This document shows positions 1 to 9,515 of a stretch of DNA of 54,254 nucleotides, piece after piece. The position numbers and the translations under genes are program-made. Source of the stretch: Caldithrix abyssi (GTDB lineage Bacteria > Calditrichota > Calditrichia > Calditrichales > Calditrichaceae); NCBI GenBank assembly GCA_011369465.1, contig DRQG01000019.1:1-54254 (forward strand), read 5' to 3'. How positions within the stretch are numbered: the stretch's first letter is position 1; each line of letters opens with the position of its first letter. A model generated the notes under the pieces. It had not been told where the DNA came from. It did no database searches and saw only the letters and a program-made list of their open reading frames with translations.

Positions 1-446
1 GTTTGGGCGCGCATAAGAAGACGGTATGTACGGGCGTGGAAATGTTCCGTAAATTGCTGGATCGCGGTGAAGCCGGTGACAATGTTGGTCTTTTGCTGCG
101 CGGTATAGAGAAGACGGAGCTGGAGCGCGGTCAGGTTATCGCCAAACCGGGTTCGATTACCCCGCACACCAAGTTTAAGGGTGAAGTTTACGTATTAACC
201 AAAGACGAGGGTGGCCGTCATACGCCGTTTTTTAACGGGTATCGTCCGCAATTTTATTTCCGTACCACGGACGTAACGGGCACGATACAGTTGCCGGAAG
301 GTGTAGAGATGGTAATGCCCGGCGATAACGTTACGGTGGAAGTAGAGCTTCAGAAAGAGATCGCTATGGAGAAGGAATTGCGTTTTGCTATTCGTGAGGG
401 CGGTCGTACGGTAGGCGCCGGTGTTGTATCGGAAATCATCGAGTAA
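1..446 (+). CDS. tuf: Elongation factor Tu, C-terminal part (5' truncated by window edge)
   Basis: GTPase that delivers aminoacyl-tRNA to the ribosomal A site in the cytoplasm. Only the last ~148 residues are inside the window, covering domain 2 and domain 3. The frame is open to the left edge, so the codon at position 3 is internal and not a start. Recognisable EF-Tu blocks are [39 protein letters not shown] and the terminal [14 protein letters not shown]. The GTP-binding domain lies outside the window. It sits 21 nt upstream of rpsJ, the usual str-to-S10 junction in which tuf precedes rpsJ. No defect is visible in the part seen. Confidence 0.98.
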   Translation, partial: LGAHKKTVCTGVEMFRKLLDRGEAGDNVGLLLRGIEKTELERGQVIAKPGSITPHTKFKGEVYVLTKDEGGRHTPFFNGYRPQFYFRTTDVTGTIQLPEGVEMVMPGDNVTVEVELQKEIAMEKELRFAIREGGRTVGAGVVSEIIE

Positions 447-467
447 AGTGAAAATTTGGAGTAGGAA

Positions 468-776
468 GTGGCTAATCAACAGATAAGAATACGCTTAAAA
501 TCATACGATCATAATCTGATTGACAAATCGACGGATAAAATTATCCGGACGGCAAAATCGACCGGTGCGGTTATTTCCGGCCCGATTCCTTTGCCGACGG
601 ACCGTTCGGTTTACACCGTTTTACGTTCGCCTCATGTGGATAAAAAATCCCGTGAACAGTTCGAAACCCGCATACACAAACGGTTGATCGATATACTGAA
701 TGCGACCGGAAAAACGGTTGACGCCTTAATGAAGCTGGAACTGCCTGCCGGCGTTGATATAGAGATTAAAACCTGA
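468..776 (+). CDS. rpsJ: 30S ribosomal protein S10
   Basis: Head protein of the small subunit; the same protein acts as NusE with NusB in transcription antitermination. The 102-residue product has normal length and shows the S10 core: [14 protein letters not shown] at the N-terminus, GPIPLPTD in the middle loop and [13 protein letters not shown] followed by KRLIDI. The start is GTG at 468, preceded by a GGAG Shine-Dalgarno at about 459. It begins the S10 cluster directly after tuf. Nothing unusual apart from the non-ATG start. Confidence 0.98.
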   Translation: MANQQIRIRLKSYDHNLIDKSTDKIIRTAKSTGAVISGPIPLPTDRSVYTVLRSPHVDKKSREQFETRIHKRLIDILNATGKTVDALMKLELPAGVDIEIKT

Positions 777-806
777 ATTTAACATTCGATAGAGTCGGAG
801 AAGGAA

Positions 807-1421
807 ATGGCTGGATTATTAGGTCATAAAATCGGAATGACCCAGATATTTGATGAAAACGGTATCGTTGTACCTGTAACCGTAGTGCAGGCAGGGCCCT
901 GTCATGTAGTGCAGGTAAAAACCAAGGAAAAAGACGGTTACGAAGCCGTGCAGCTGGGTTTTGACGAAATAAGTGAAAAGAAAGCAACTAAACCGCGCAA
1001 GGGGCATTTTGCCAAAGCGAACGTCGCTCCCAAACGCTATCTTCGCGAATTTGATTTCGGCGGGGAAGAGTTAAAGCCGGGCGACGAAGTGAAAGCCGAT
1101 ATTTTTAAACCGGGAGAACGGGTAACCGTATCGGGTATCAGTAAAGGTAAAGGTTTTCAGGGTACGGTAAAACGGCACGGATTCGGTGGCGGCCCCAAAA
1201 CACACGGTCAGTCCGACCGCTGGCGCGCTCCCGGCTCTCTGGGGCAGAGTTCCTATCCTTCCAGAGTATTCAAGGGGTTGAAGATGGCCGGTCGTATGGG
1301 AACGGACCGCGTTACCCTCAAAAGTGTGCAGGTTGTTCGGGTGGATGCGGAAAACAATTTACTGTTTTTAAAGGGTTCTTTGCCCGGCGCTAAAAACACA
1401 TTACTGGAAATCAAAAAGTAG
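807..1421 (+). CDS. rplC: 50S ribosomal protein L3
   Basis: Early-assembly large-subunit protein whose extension reaches the peptidyl-transferase centre. The 204-residue product opens with the family signature GLLGHKIGMTQIFDENG and carries the conserved GFGGGPKTHGQSDRWRAPGS loop near residue 130 that approaches the catalytic centre. Length is normal for bacterial L3. It lies 30 nt after rpsJ with an AGAAGGAA ribosome-binding site before the ATG. It is second in the S10 operon, so translation is likely coupled to the operon transcript. Confidence 0.98.
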   Translation: MAGLLGHKIGMTQIFDENGIVVPVTVVQAGPCHVVQVKTKEKDGYEAVQLGFDEISEKKATKPRKGHFAKANVAPKRYLREFDFGGEELKPGDEVKADIFKPGERVTVSGISKGKGFQGTVKRHGFGGGPKTHGQSDRWRAPGSLGQSSYPSRVFKGLKMAGRMGTDRVTLKSVQVVRVDAENNLLFLKGSLPGAKNTLLEIKK

Positions 1422-1440
1422 ATTGCTCTTAAGGTGAGAT

Positions 1441-2070
1441 ATGAAACTGAATGTATTTGAACAAAACGGCAAAAAGACAACGGCCCAGGCCGAATTAAGT
1501 GATAAAGTGTTTGCCATAGAACCGAATGATCATGTTATCTGGCTGGATATTAAAGCGCTTCGCGCTGCCCGTCGGCAGGGTACGCATCAAACCAAGGGAC
1601 GTTCCTTCGTTTCCGGCGGCGGTAAAAAGCCCTTCCGTCAGAAGGGTACCGGTCGCGCCCGTCAGGGTACCATTCGTGCACCGCATCATGTGGGCGGCGG
1701 CCGCGTATTCGGCCCCGAACCGCGTAACTATCGCATGAAAGTGAATAAAAAGGTACGCCTGCTGGCCAGAAAATCGGCGCTTACCTATAAAGCAAAAGAT
1801 AATAAAATCGTGGTGGTGAAGGATTTCGATTATGAAAATCCTTCCACAAAAGCCGTAAAGAATATGCTGGAAGCGTTGAAGCTGGACGGTAAGCGTGTTC
1901 TGATTTGCACCAACGGTACGCTGAGGAATGTTGTAAAATCCGCTGCGAATATTTACGGTGTGGAAGTGCGTGATTCTGTAACTTTTTCGACGTATGATAT
2001 TCTAAAAGCAGACACGCTGATAATGCAGGAAGGCGCGCTCAAAAAAGTGAATGAGGTACTGGGACGATGA
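1441..2070 (+). CDS. rplD: 50S ribosomal protein L4
   Basis: Large-subunit protein that lines the narrow part of the peptide exit tunnel; in several bacteria it also autoregulates the S10 operon. The 209-residue product has the basic extended tunnel loop around residues 43-80, including KPFRQKGTGRARQGTIRAP, followed by the globular domain with LLARKSALTYKA. Length is usual. The stop overlaps the start of rplW by 4 nt (ATGA), which points to translational coupling. Whether L4 regulates this operon cannot be judged, because the S10 leader is not marked by a visible structure. Confidence 0.98.
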   Translation: MKLNVFEQNGKKTTAQAELSDKVFAIEPNDHVIWLDIKALRAARRQGTHQTKGRSFVSGGGKKPFRQKGTGRARQGTIRAPHHVGGGRVFGPEPRNYRMKVNKKVRLLARKSALTYKAKDNKIVVVKDFDYENPSTKAVKNMLEALKLDGKRVLICTNGTLRNVVKSAANIYGVEVRDSVTFSTYDILKADTLIMQEGALKKVNEVLGR

Positions 2071-2366
2071 AAGAGAAAAAAATCGAATTAATGCCCATCT
2101 TCACGGAAAAGATGGCCCGCTTGCAGGAAGAAGAAAATAAATACGCCTTTCGTGTAGATAAAAAGGCGAATAAAATAGAGATTAAAAAAGCGGTAGAAAA
2201 AACCTTTGAAGTAAAAGTGAAATCTGTTCGCACAATCAATATGCCCGGTAAGATGCGTCAGCAGTTAACGCGCGCCGGTCGTTTTTACGGCCGCCGTCCT
2301 GCCTGGAAAAAGGCGATCGTTACCCTGGAAAGCGGACACGAAATCGATCTGTTTGCGAATGCTTAA
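2067..2366 (+). CDS. rplW: 50S ribosomal protein L23
   Basis: Protein at the tunnel exit of the large subunit, docking site for trigger factor and signal recognition particle. The 99-residue product shows the L23 pattern: PIFTEKMARLQEEENKYAFR at the start, then VEKTFEVKVKSVRTIN, and a basic loop MRQQLTRAGRFYGRRPAWKK before the final strand. Its start codon overlaps the rplD stop (ATGA). It sits in the canonical rplD-rplW-rplB order. Confidence 0.97.
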   Translation: MKEKKIELMPIFTEKMARLQEEENKYAFRVDKKANKIEIKKAVEKTFEVKVKSVRTINMPGKMRQQLTRAGRFYGRRPAWKKAIVTLESGHEIDLFANA

Positions 2367-2384
2367 ACGGAGTGGAGTTTATAA

Positions 2385-3209
2385 ATGGGAATAAAATCAT
2401 TTAAACCGATTACGCCGGGACAAAGATTTAAAACGGTAAGTGATTTTGCTCAAATCACCAAAACAACGCCGGAAAAATCCTTGCTCGCTCCTCTTAAAAA
2501 GAGCGGCGGACGCAATAATAAAGGCCGCGTAACCTCGTGGCATCGCGGCGGCGGGCACAAAAGACGCTATCGTATTATCGATTTTAAACGCAATAAAAGA
2601 GATATCCCCGCTGTTGTGGAAGCGATCGAGTACGATCCGAACCGTACGGCGCGCATCGCTTTGCTGCTGTACGCGGACGGTGAACGGCGTTATATTTTGG
2701 CCACCGACGGTATGAAGGTGGGCGATACGATTATGGCCGGTGAAAATGCCGAAATGAAATCCGGCAATGCGCTTCCTCTGGAAAAGATTCCTGTTGGCGT
2801 AACCATTCACGCCATCGAAATGAAGGAAAAGAAGGGCGCACAGCTGGTACGCAGCGCCGGAGCCGCGGCACAGTTGGTGGCAAAAGAAGGTAAATGGGGA
2901 TTGGTAAAATTGCCTTCGGGCGAGATGCGTAAAATTCCTTTGCGCTGTTATGCTACTATCGGTCAGGTGTCCAATATCGATCATATGAATATTTCCATCG
3001 GTAAGGCCGGACGTTCGCGCTGGCTGGGGCGCCGTCCCAATGTACGCGGCGTGGCCATGAACCCGGTAGATCACCCGATGGGCGGCGGCGAAGGTAAATC
3101 TTCTGGCGGCCGTCATCCGTGTTCGCCCTGGGGGCAGTTAAGCAAAGGTTTGAAAACACGTAAAATTGGTAAAAAATCGGATGCGCTCATCGTTAAGCGC
3201 CGTAAATAG
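2385..3209 (+). CDS. rplB: 50S ribosomal protein L2
   Basis: Universal large-subunit protein needed for subunit association and peptidyl-transferase activity. The 274-residue product has the N-terminal RNA-binding OB-like domain ([20 protein letters not shown]) and the C-terminal signature [18 protein letters not shown], which contains the conserved His implicated in peptidyl transfer. [13 protein letters not shown] precedes it, as expected. Length is typical. An ATG with an upstream GGAGTGGAG-like site gives the start. Nothing unusual. Confidence 0.98.
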   Translation: MGIKSFKPITPGQRFKTVSDFAQITKTTPEKSLLAPLKKSGGRNNKGRVTSWHRGGGHKRRYRIIDFKRNKRDIPAVVEAIEYDPNRTARIALLLYADGERRYILATDGMKVGDTIMAGENAEMKSGNALPLEKIPVGVTIHAIEMKEKKGAQLVRSAGAAAQLVAKEGKWGLVKLPSGEMRKIPLRCYATIGQVSNIDHMNISIGKAGRSRWLGRRPNVRGVAMNPVDHPMGGGEGKSSGGRHPCSPWGQLSKGLKTRKIGKKSDALIVKRRK

Positions 3210-3223
3210 GAGAGTGGAACTGT

Positions 3224-3511
3224 ATGGCAAGGTCAATTAAAAAAGGCCCGTACATCGATGAAAGCCTGGCAAAAAAAATCGATAAGCTGAATGAAGAGGG
3301 AAAAAAGGTTGTTGTAAAAACCTGGGCCAGAAGAAGTACCATTCCGCCTGAATTTGTCGGGCATACGATCGCGGTACACAATGGCAAAAAATTTATCCCC
3401 GTGTATATCAGTGAAAATATGGTAGGTCATAAACTGGGCGAATTCGCTCCCACCCGCACATTCCGCGGGCATGGTGGAAAACTGGCCGAACGTATGAGCC
3501 GCCTGAGATAA
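3224..3511 (+). CDS. rpsS: 30S ribosomal protein S19
   Basis: Head protein of the small subunit that pairs with S13 and contacts 16S rRNA near the A site. The 95-residue product begins [15 protein letters not shown] and contains the signature [19 protein letters not shown] and [16 protein letters not shown]. Start ATG follows an AGGAGAG ribosome-binding site. Its TAA stop directly abuts an in-frame ATG at 3512, but the next gene more probably starts at 3530. Confidence 0.98.
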   Translation: MARSIKKGPYIDESLAKKIDKLNEEGKKVVVKTWARRSTIPPEFVGHTIAVHNGKKFIPVYISENMVGHKLGEFAPTRTFRGHGGKLAERMSRLR

Positions 3512-3529
3512 ATGAGTTTGGAGAGCCGA

Positions 3530-3871
3530 ATGGAAGCTGTAGCAAAATTAAAACATTTAAGAATGTCGCCGCGCAAGGTACGGCGGGTGTTGAATCTGGT
3601 TCGCGGGTTAAACGTGGAAGAGGCTCTTAATGTGCTGCATTTTACCCGTAAGAACGCCGCGGAACCCATAGCCAAAACGGTTGCCGCCGCCTTTGCGAAT
3701 CTGGGCAATAAAGAAGAGGGCGAACGCATCGACATGAAAGATGTGTATATTAAAACCGCCTTCGTAAACAGCGGGCCTACGTTGCGCCGCTTCCGCCCTA
3801 TGTCCATGGGCCGGGCCGGAAAAATCCGCAAACGTACGTCGCATATCACTATAGTTGTAGAAGAAAGATAA
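3530..3871 (+). CDS. rplV: 50S ribosomal protein L22
   Basis: Large-subunit protein whose beta-hairpin forms part of the exit tunnel. From 3530 the product is 113 residues, begins [18 protein letters not shown] and carries the [19 protein letters not shown] hairpin tip and the terminal SHITIVVEE strand. I chose ATG 3530 because GGAGAG at 3520-3525 is well spaced from it and L22 proteins usually start just before the MSPRK block. The alternative ATG at 3512 touches the rpsS stop, would add six residues and has no separate ribosome-binding site. Confidence 0.96.
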   Translation: MEAVAKLKHLRMSPRKVRRVLNLVRGLNVEEALNVLHFTRKNAAEPIAKTVAAAFANLGNKEEGERIDMKDVYIKTAFVNSGPTLRRFRPMSMGRAGKIRKRTSHITIVVEER

Positions 3872-3899
3872 AATATCTCAAGTAATAAGGAGTATCGGT

Positions 3900-4532
3900 T
3901 TGGGACAAAAGACTAATCCAATCGGTTTAAGATTGGGAATCGTTAAAACCTGGAACAGCAGTTGGTTTGATGAAAAAGGGTTTGCTGATAAACTGGAAGA
4001 AGACCTGCGTCTGCGTAAATATATTCGCAATCGACTGAGCAAAGCTGCCGTCTCCAAAATTGAGATAGAACGAACAGCCAAACGCATCATTCTCACCATT
4101 CATACCGCCCGTCCCGGTATTGTAATTGGCAAAAAGGGTTCGGAAGTGGATATGCTGCGTGAAGAATTGCGCGCGCTGACCAATAAAGAGGTGCAGATCA
4201 ATATCAGCGAAATAAAGAAACCGGAACTGGACGCCTATTTAGTGGCGGAAAACATCGCCCGTCAACTGGAAGGCAAAGTATCCTTCCGCCGGGCTATGAA
4301 AAAAGCCATCACATCCACCATGCGCATAGGCGCCGAGGGTATCAAAATTATGTGTTCCGGTCGGCTGGGCGGCGCCGAAATGGCTCGTACGGAACAATAC
4401 AAAGACGGACGTATTCCACTGCATACATTGCGCGCCGATATCGATTATGCCACCTATACGGCCCAAACCACTTATGGATCCATCGGTGTGAAGGTGTGGA
4501 TATTCAACGGCGAAGTGATCGGAAGAAGATAG
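3900..4532 (+). CDS. rpsC: 30S ribosomal protein S3
   Basis: Head protein at the mRNA entry channel with helicase-like function during elongation. The 210-residue product begins with the universal [13 protein letters not shown]; the start codon is TTG at 3900, behind AAGGAG at 3887-3892. The type-II KH domain is visible as [18 protein letters not shown] (GxxG = GKKG, about residue 80) and the C-terminal domain carries [20 protein letters not shown]. No alternative ATG fits the conserved N-terminus, so the TTG start is well supported. Confidence 0.98.
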   Translation: MGQKTNPIGLRLGIVKTWNSSWFDEKGFADKLEEDLRLRKYIRNRLSKAAVSKIEIERTAKRIILTIHTARPGIVIGKKGSEVDMLREELRALTNKEVQINISEIKKPELDAYLVAENIARQLEGKVSFRRAMKKAITSTMRIGAEGIKIMCSGRLGGAEMARTEQYKDGRIPLHTLRADIDYATYTAQTTYGSIGVKVWIFNGEVIGRR

Positions 4533-4544
4533 GGAGCTTGACTC

Positions 4545-4952
4545 ATGTTAATGCCAAAAAGAGTAAAATACCGTAAAAAACAACGCGGTAAAATGAAGGG
4601 CAACGCCCAAAAAGGGAATTACATTGCCTTTGGTAAATACGGTTTAAAAGCACTGGAATCCGGATGGATTACCAGTCGTCAGATAGAAGCTACTCGTGTG
4701 GCGATTACCCGTCACGTTAAAAGAGGCGGTAAGGTGTGGATTCGTATTTTTCCGGACAAACCGGTAACCAAAAAACCCGCAGAAACCCGTATGGGTAAGG
4801 GAAAAGGATCGCCCGAATACTGGGTAGCCGTGGTTAAACCGGGACGGATAATGTTTGAATTGGAAGGCGTACCGTTTGATCTGGCTAAAGAAGCCATGCG
4901 TTTGGCTTCCCATAAATTACCAATAAAAACGAAATTTGTTGTAAACGAATAA
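4545..4952 (+). CDS. rplP: 50S ribosomal protein L16
   Basis: Large-subunit protein beside the A-site tRNA. The 135-residue product starts [15 protein letters not shown], as nearly all bacterial L16 proteins do, and contains [20 protein letters not shown]. The paired Met codons leave a two-residue ambiguity; the first is kept because the family retains it. It follows rpsC by 12 nt and precedes rpmC by 15 nt. Confidence 0.98.
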   Translation: MLMPKRVKYRKKQRGKMKGNAQKGNYIAFGKYGLKALESGWITSRQIEATRVAITRHVKRGGKVWIRIFPDKPVTKKPAETRMGKGKGSPEYWVAVVKPGRIMFELEGVPFDLAKEAMRLASHKLPIKTKFVVNE

Positions 4953-4967
4953 CAGGATTGCGGATAG

Positions 4968-5189
4968 ATGAAGAACACAGAAGAATTAAAAGCGCTTTCG
5001 CCGGATGAGCTCAAAGGCCGATTGGAAGACGCTCTGGAAGAGTATCACAATCTGATGCTGCAAAAAGCAACCCATCAGATTAATAATCCTTTGCGCATCC
5101 GCGAAGTACGTCGTGAGATTGCACGCATCAAAACATTTATTCGTCAGCACGAATTAGGAATTATAAAACCGGTAAATGCTAATGAGTGA
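4968..5189 (+). CDS. rpmC: 50S ribosomal protein L29
   Basis: Small two-helix protein at the tunnel exit next to L23. The 73-residue product shows the L29 pattern [19 protein letters not shown], then [20 protein letters not shown]. Its end overlaps the possible starts of rpsQ, so the two genes are probably translationally coupled. Length is within the family range. Confidence 0.97.
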   Translation: MKNTEELKALSPDELKGRLEDALEEYHNLMLQKATHQINNPLRIREVRREIARIKTFIRQHELGIIKPVNANE

Positions 5190-5457
5190 GAAAGATATGA
5201 ACAAAAAACGCGGTTTACGAAAAACCCGAGTTGGTAAAGTAATTAGCGCAAAAATGGATAAAACCATAACCGTTGCGGTGGAACGTCGTTTGCGCCATCC
5301 GGTTTACGGCAAGTTCATCAAAAAAACCGTAAAGCTGAAAGCGCATGACGAACAAAACACTTGCAGTGAAGGCGATATAGTAAAGGTAATGGAAACCAGA
5401 CCGCTTAGCCGAACGAAAAGATGGCGCCTGGTGGAAGTATTGGAAAAAGTGAAATAA
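5176..5457 (+). CDS. rpsQ: 30S ribosomal protein S17
   Basis: OB-fold primary-binding protein of the 30S body. The product is up to 93 residues and shows [19 protein letters not shown] and [11 protein letters not shown] followed by the [16 protein letters not shown] end. The start is uncertain: in-frame ATGs lie at 5176, 5182 and 5197. The first two overlap the rpmC stop by 14 and 8 nt. The third gives MNKKRG just before the conserved block. The outermost is listed here; the true protein may be two or seven residues shorter. Confidence 0.97.
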   Translation: MLMSEKDMNKKRGLRKTRVGKVISAKMDKTITVAVERRLRHPVYGKFIKKTVKLKAHDEQNTCSEGDIVKVMETRPLSRTKRWRLVEVLEKVK

Positions 5458-5469
5458 GGGCTCGCGAAA

Positions 5470-5838
5470 ATGATTCAGGAATATACAAAACTCAATGTTG
5501 CCGACAATTCCGGCGCACAGAAAGTACAGTGCATTCGCCTGCTGGGTGGTTCGCGTAAACGCTATGGTACCATCGGTGATATTATTGTTGTGTCGGTTAA
5601 AAGCGCTATTCCCGGCGGCAATGTGAAAAAAGGCGAAGTGTCCAAGGCGGTTATTGTCCGCACAAAAAAAGAAATCCGTCGGCCGGACGGTTCTTATATC
5701 CGCTTTGACGAAAATGCCGCTGTATTGATTGATAACCAGAATGAGCCGAGAGGTACGCGTATATTCGGGCCGGTTGCCCGCGAATTGCGCGACAAACAGT
5801 TTATGAAAATCGTTTCCTTGGCCCCGGAAGTGTTGTAA
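5470..5838 (+). CDS. rplN: 50S ribosomal protein L14
   Basis: Universal large-subunit protein at the subunit interface. The 122-residue product opens [20 protein letters not shown] and contains [15 protein letters not shown] and the [14 protein letters not shown] signature near the end. Length matches the family exactly. It begins the spc part of the superoperon, 12 nt after rpsQ, with no visible promoter between. Confidence 0.98.
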   Translation: MIQEYTKLNVADNSGAQKVQCIRLLGGSRKRYGTIGDIIVVSVKSAIPGGNVKKGEVSKAVIVRTKKEIRRPDGSYIRFDENAAVLIDNQNEPRGTRIFGPVARELRDKQFMKIVSLAPEVL

Positions 5839-5858
5839 AAAGAAACAGGACTGTATAA

Positions 5859-6191
5859 ATGAAGATACGTAAAAACGATACCGTAAAAGTAATCGCCGGT
5901 TCCTATAAGGATAAAGGAAAAGTGGGAAAAGTTCTGAAGGTGTTTCCCGAAAGCGACCGCATTATTGTGGAAGGCGTAAATATTATCAAACGTCACACCC
6001 GCCCGTCGCAAAAGAATCCGCAAGGTGGTATTGTGGAAAAAGAAGCACCGATTCATATTTCCAATGTGATGTACTTTTCCACCAAATTTAACGTAACCAC
6101 CCGCGTCGGTTTTAAGAGGCTGGAAGACGGCACTAAGGTTCGCTACTGTAAAAATCCGGAATGTCAGGGCGAAGTAATCGTAGATAATTAA
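5859..6191 (+). CDS. rplX: 50S ribosomal protein L24
   Basis: Assembly-initiator protein near the tunnel exit. The 110-residue product has the KOW motif at its start ([20 protein letters not shown]) followed by [20 protein letters not shown]. The C-terminus carries a C-x4-C pair ([12 protein letters not shown]), a remnant of the CxxC seen in many L24 proteins. Spacing to neighbours is 20 and 22 nt. Confidence 0.97.
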   Translation: MKIRKNDTVKVIAGSYKDKGKVGKVLKVFPESDRIIVEGVNIIKRHTRPSQKNPQGGIVEKEAPIHISNVMYFSTKFNVTTRVGFKRLEDGTKVRYCKNPECQGEVIVDN

Positions 6192-6213
6192 TAGTTGTGT
6201 ATAGAGGTTAGAA

Positions 6214-6777
6214 ATGGCAGAATACGTACCGAGATTGTTGGAAAAATATAAAAAAGAAGTAGCCCCGTATTTACAGAAAAAATTCGGCTACAAAAATGTT
6301 CACGAAATTCCCAAAGTGGTAAAAATCAGCGTGAATGCCGGCGTTGGTGAGGCTATCCAGGATTCCAACGCTCTGGAAGCCGCCATGAACGATTTGAAAG
6401 TTATTACCGGTCAGAAACCGATTATCACCAAAGCGCGCAAGTCCATATCCAATTTTAAACTGCGCCAGGGGATGAAGATCGGCGCCAAGGTAACCCTGCG
6501 TCGTCAGTATATGTGGGAATTTCTGGATCGCTATATATCGGTGGCTGTGCCGCGCATCCGCGACTTTCGCGGCTATTCGGAAAAATCGTTTGACGGCCGG
6601 GGTAATTACAGTCTCGGCGTACGCGAACAGATAATATTCCCCGAGATTAATGTGGATAAAATCGATAAAATCCGAGGTTTTGATATTACCATCGTAACCA
6701 CAGCCAAAACAGACGAAGAAGGTTACGAGTTGTTGAAAGCGCTCGGTTTTCCGTTTAAACGTCAAGAAAATAATTAA
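6214..6777 (+). CDS. rplE: 50S ribosomal protein L5
   Basis: 5S rRNA-binding protein of the central protuberance that contacts P-site tRNA. The 187-residue product contains [14 protein letters not shown], the [20 protein letters not shown] block, and [20 protein letters not shown] with [12 protein letters not shown]. Length is normal and the gene is in the expected rplX-rplE-rpsN order. Confidence 0.98.
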   Translation: MAEYVPRLLEKYKKEVAPYLQKKFGYKNVHEIPKVVKISVNAGVGEAIQDSNALEAAMNDLKVITGQKPIITKARKSISNFKLRQGMKIGAKVTLRRQYMWEFLDRYISVAVPRIRDFRGYSEKSFDGRGNYSLGVREQIIFPEINVDKIDKIRGFDITIVTTAKTDEEGYELLKALGFPFKRQENN

Positions 6778-6788
6778 CGAGGTGTGAT

Positions 6789-6974
6789 TTGGCCAAGAAA
6801 AGTCTGATTTATAAGGCAAAACGTAAACAACGATTTAAGGTTCGTGAATATAACCGTTGTTCCCGGTGTGGACGCCCTCGCGCCTATTTGCGTAAATTCG
6901 GCGTCTGCCGTATTTGTTTCCGCGAACTGGCCCTGCAGGGCGAAATTCCGGGAGTAACCAAAGCGAGCTGGTAG
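6789..6974 (+). CDS. rpsN: 30S ribosomal protein S14, zinc-binding (type Z) form
   Basis: Head protein of the 30S subunit. At 61 residues this is the short, zinc-binding class, with four Cys ligands in CSRCGRP and CRIC around the connecting basic loop; the end [10 protein letters not shown] is canonical. Start codon is TTG at 6789, 11 nt after rplE, giving [17 protein letters not shown]. Zinc binding is inferred from the intact CxxC...CxxC pattern. No second, zinc-free S14 copy is in the window. Confidence 0.98.
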   Translation: MAKKSLIYKAKRKQRFKVREYNRCSRCGRPRAYLRKFGVCRICFRELALQGEIPGVTKASW

Positions 6975-6996
6975 TTTGAATTAGGAGAAACGATTC

Positions 6997-7395
6997 ATGT
7001 CGATGACCGACCCTGTTGCAGATTATTTGACAAGAGTGCGCAATGCTCTGCATGCTAAATACAGCTATGTGGATATACCTGCGTCCAACTTAAAACGTAA
7101 AATGAGCCGCATCCTGCTGGAACAAGGCTTTATCAAAAAATACATTATTATCAGAGACGGTAAGCAGGGACTTATCCGCATCTGGTTGAAATACGACGAA
7201 GAGGGAAATCCCGTTATCAATAAAATTATTCGCGTAAGTAAACCGGGAAGACGGCAGTATGTGAATGTGGATAATCTGCCGAGAGTAAAAAACAATTTAG
7301 GCATTGCCATTTTAACCACGCCCCGCGGCGTTATTACCGCTCAGGAAGCAAAGCGTCAAAACGTAGGCGGCGAAGTGCTCTGTTATATCTGGTAA
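6997..7395 (+). CDS. rpsH: 30S ribosomal protein S8
   Basis: Central-domain assembly protein and, in E. coli, translational repressor of the spc operon. The 132-residue product shows DPVADYLTRVRNALHAKY, RVSKPGRRQYVNVDNLPRV and the terminal GVITAQEAKRQNVGGEVLCY. ATG 6997 follows AGGAGA at suitable distance; ATG 7003 is too far. Regulation by S8 is known in E. coli and is not shown here. Confidence 0.98.
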   Translation: MSMTDPVADYLTRVRNALHAKYSYVDIPASNLKRKMSRILLEQGFIKKYIIIRDGKQGLIRIWLKYDEEGNPVINKIIRVSKPGRRQYVNVDNLPRVKNNLGIAILTTPRGVITAQEAKRQNVGGEVLCYIW

Positions 7396-7419
7396 TGCGT
7401 AGGAAAGAGGAGTCAGAAA

Positions 7420-7962
7420 GTGTCGCGAATTGGTAAATTACCCGTAAATATACCTCAGAATGTGACGGTGGAATTCAAAGAGAATAACACTGTTGCTGTT
7501 AAAGGTCCCAAAGGCGAACTGACCCGTCAGTTTTCCGACAAAGTTGAACTGAAAGTTGAAGACGGGCAGGTGCTGGTAAATCGTAAGGATGATAGTAAGT
7601 CGAGCCGCGCTCTGCACGGGCTTAGCCGGGCTTTGCTGGCCAATATGGTAACCGGTGTGTCCGAGGGTTTCACCCGCAAACTGGAAATTGTTGGCGTGGG
7701 TTACAAGGCAGAAATGAAAGGCAAAAAGCTGCTGCTGACTATAGGATATTCGCATCCGATCATAATGAGCGTTCCGGACAATATCCAGTTGAGTACCCCC
7801 AGCCCGACCGAGATTACGGTAACCGGTATCGATAAAGAACTGGTCGGTATGGTGGCGGCGAAAATCCGCAGCTTTCGTAAGCCCGAACCTTACAAAGGCA
7901 AAGGCATCAAGTATGCAGGAGAATATATTCGTCGTAAAGCAGGAAAAACGGCTGGTAAATAG
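7420..7962 (+). CDS. rplF: 50S ribosomal protein L6
   Basis: Two-domain protein near the sarcin-ricin loop. The 180-residue product begins SRIGKLPVNIPQNVTV after a GTG start at 7420 and includes VKGPKGELTRQF, the LVGVGYK-like VGVGYKAEMKGKKLLL, and the family signature PEPYKGKGIKYAGEYIRRK at the C-terminus. An AGAGGAGT site precedes the start. Normal length and order. Confidence 0.98.
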   Translation: MSRIGKLPVNIPQNVTVEFKENNTVAVKGPKGELTRQFSDKVELKVEDGQVLVNRKDDSKSSRALHGLSRALLANMVTGVSEGFTRKLEIVGVGYKAEMKGKKLLLTIGYSHPIIMSVPDNIQLSTPSPTEITVTGIDKELVGMVAAKIRSFRKPEPYKGKGIKYAGEYIRRKAGKTAGK

Positions 7963-7980
7963 TATTACAGGGAAATTGAG

Positions 7981-8313
7981 ATGAAGAATAAAAGAAAAAA
8001 ACGCATCGTAGGTACAAGCGAAAGACCGCGTCTGGTGGTTTATAAAAGCTTGCGATATATGCACGCCCAATTAGTGGACGACGAAAGTCATCGTGTACTG
8101 GTGGGTATGTTTGATAAAAGCAAAGTGGCAGCGCCGGCTGTTAAAAAAGCCAAAACGAAAACCGAATCCTCTTTTGAAATGGGTAAAGTATTCGCAGAAG
8201 AGGCAAAAAAGAAAAAAGTGTCCAAAGTGGTGTTTGATCGAAATGGTTATCCGTATCACGGGCGGATTAAGGCTTTTGCCGATGGCGCTCGTGAAGGTGG
8301 ATTGGATTTTTAA
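7981..8313 (+). CDS. rplR: 50S ribosomal protein L18, short N-terminus
   Basis: 5S rRNA-binding protein of the central protuberance. The 110-residue product has the L18 core: [20 protein letters not shown], then [20 protein letters not shown]. It is about ten residues shorter than usual at the basic N-terminus. An upstream in-frame stop (TAG at 7960-7962) leaves no ATG, GTG or TTG start further out, so the short form looks real. ATG 7981 follows GGGAAATTGAG. Confidence 0.97.
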   Translation: MKNKRKKRIVGTSERPRLVVYKSLRYMHAQLVDDESHRVLVGMFDKSKVAAPAVKKAKTKTESSFEMGKVFAEEAKKKKVSKVVFDRNGYPYHGRIKAFADGAREGGLDF

Positions 8314-8330
8314 ATTATCAGGAGTCAGTT

Positions 8331-8837
8331 GTGGTCGAACGAATTAATCCCAGCGAAATAGAGTTAAAAGAAAAAGTAATCCATATAAACCGCGTGGCCA
8401 AGGTTCTCAAAGGCGGACGCCGTTTTTCCTTTAACGCCATCGTAGTGGTTGGCGACGGAAACGGTGTGGTTGGTCTTGGGTTGGGTAAGGCAAACGAAGT
8501 GATTAACGCCATAGCCAAAGGTACGGAACAGGCCAAGAAAAATCTGATACGGGTTAATCTGGTCAACGGCACAATTCCGCACCCGATCAAAAGCAAATAC
8601 GGCGCCGGTTATGTGGTTATGCAGCCGGCGGCTCCAGGTACCGGTGTAATTGCCGGCGGCCCGATGCGTGCCGTATGCGAAGCGGCCGGAATAACCGATA
8701 TTCTGACCAAGTCCATCGGTTCATCCAATCCGCATAATGTAAGTAAGGCTACCTTTAACGCCTTAAAAAATTTAATGAGCGCCGAATCCGTAGCGCGTAA
8801 ACGCGGTATTACAATTAGTAAACTGTTTCACGGTTAA
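8331..8837 (+). CDS. rpsE: 30S ribosomal protein S5
   Basis: Decoding-fidelity protein at the mRNA entry site. The 168-residue product has the double-stranded RNA-binding-like N-terminal domain ([20 protein letters not shown]), [19 protein letters not shown], and the C-terminal [18 protein letters not shown]. Start is GTG at 8331 behind AGGAG. Gene order rplR-rpsE-rpmD is canonical. Confidence 0.98.
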   Translation: MVERINPSEIELKEKVIHINRVAKVLKGGRRFSFNAIVVVGDGNGVVGLGLGKANEVINAIAKGTEQAKKNLIRVNLVNGTIPHPIKSKYGAGYVVMQPAAPGTGVIAGGPMRAVCEAAGITDILTKSIGSSNPHNVSKATFNALKNLMSAESVARKRGITISKLFHG

Positions 8838-8856
8838 TCAGTGGGAATAAACTGCA

Positions 8857-9051
8857 ATGGCAAAAGAAAAAGTAAAAGAAATTAAGATAACCCAGATGCG
8901 CAGCGTCATCGGCTTTTCTAAAGATCAGAAAAGAACGATAGAGGCCCTGGGCCTTAGACGTATTAGACACAGTAAAGTACATAAAGCCACACCGCAAATA
9001 ATGGGTATGGTAAACAAGGTAAAACATCTGGTAAAAGTGGAAGACATTTAG
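8857..9051 (+). CDS. rpmD: 50S ribosomal protein L30
   Basis: Small large-subunit protein. The 64-residue product shows IKITQMRSVIGFSKDQKRTI and ALGLRRIRHSKVHKATPQIM followed by VKHLVKV, the normal bacterial L30 fold. ATG 8857 is preceded by GTGGGAA. It fits between rpsE and rplO as usual. Confidence 0.97.
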   Translation: MAKEKVKEIKITQMRSVIGFSKDQKRTIEALGLRRIRHSKVHKATPQIMGMVNKVKHLVKVEDI

Positions 9052-9074
9052 ATAAGCGATAAAGGGTAACAGGA

Positions 9075-9515
9075 ATGGATTTAGCGAGTTTAAAACCGGC
9101 AAAAGGTGCCACTAAAAACAGAAAGAGAAGAGGCCGCGGCGAAGGAAGCGGTTTGGGGGTTACCGCCGGACGAGGTCATAAAGGTTACCGTTCGCGGGGC
9201 GGATCGAAAAAACGCGCCTGGTTCGAAGGCGGCCAGATGCCGTTACAGCGTCGTGTACCCAAATTCGGGTTTACCAATATCAATAAAGTTGTATATCAGG
9301 TGGTCAATGTCGGTGATCTGGAAAAGCTTGCCGGTATCGATCTGATTAACAAAGATGTGTTATACGAAAAGCGATTGGTTCGCAAGAAACGCCTTCCGGT
9401 TAAAGTTTTGGGCGACGGTGAAATTACACAGAAAATAAATTTGGAAGTAAACGCAATTAGCAAATCGGCACGGGAAAAAATCGAAAAAGCAGGAGGCTCT
9501 GTTACTCTGGTATGA
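9075..9515 (+). CDS. rplO: 50S ribosomal protein L15
   Basis: Late-assembly large-subunit protein. The 146-residue product has the Gly/Arg-rich N-terminus (GATKNRKRRGRGEGSGLG, GHKGYRSRGG) followed by GGQMPLQRRVPKFGF and the C-terminal domain ending SAREKIEKAGGSVTLV. Its stop overlaps the secY start by 4 nt (ATGA), implying coupled translation of the translocon. Confidence 0.98.
   Translation: MDLASLKPAKGATKNRKRRGRGEGSGLGVTAGRGHKGYRSRGGSKKRAWFEGGQMPLQRRVPKFGFTNINKVVYQVVNVGDLEKLAGIDLINKDVLYEKRLVRKKRLPVKVLGDGEITQKINLEVNAISKSAREKIEKAGGSVTLV

Noticed and set aside
2397-3116. 239-residue antisense frame across rplB
   Set aside because: It is a shadow of the highly conserved L2 gene on the other strand.
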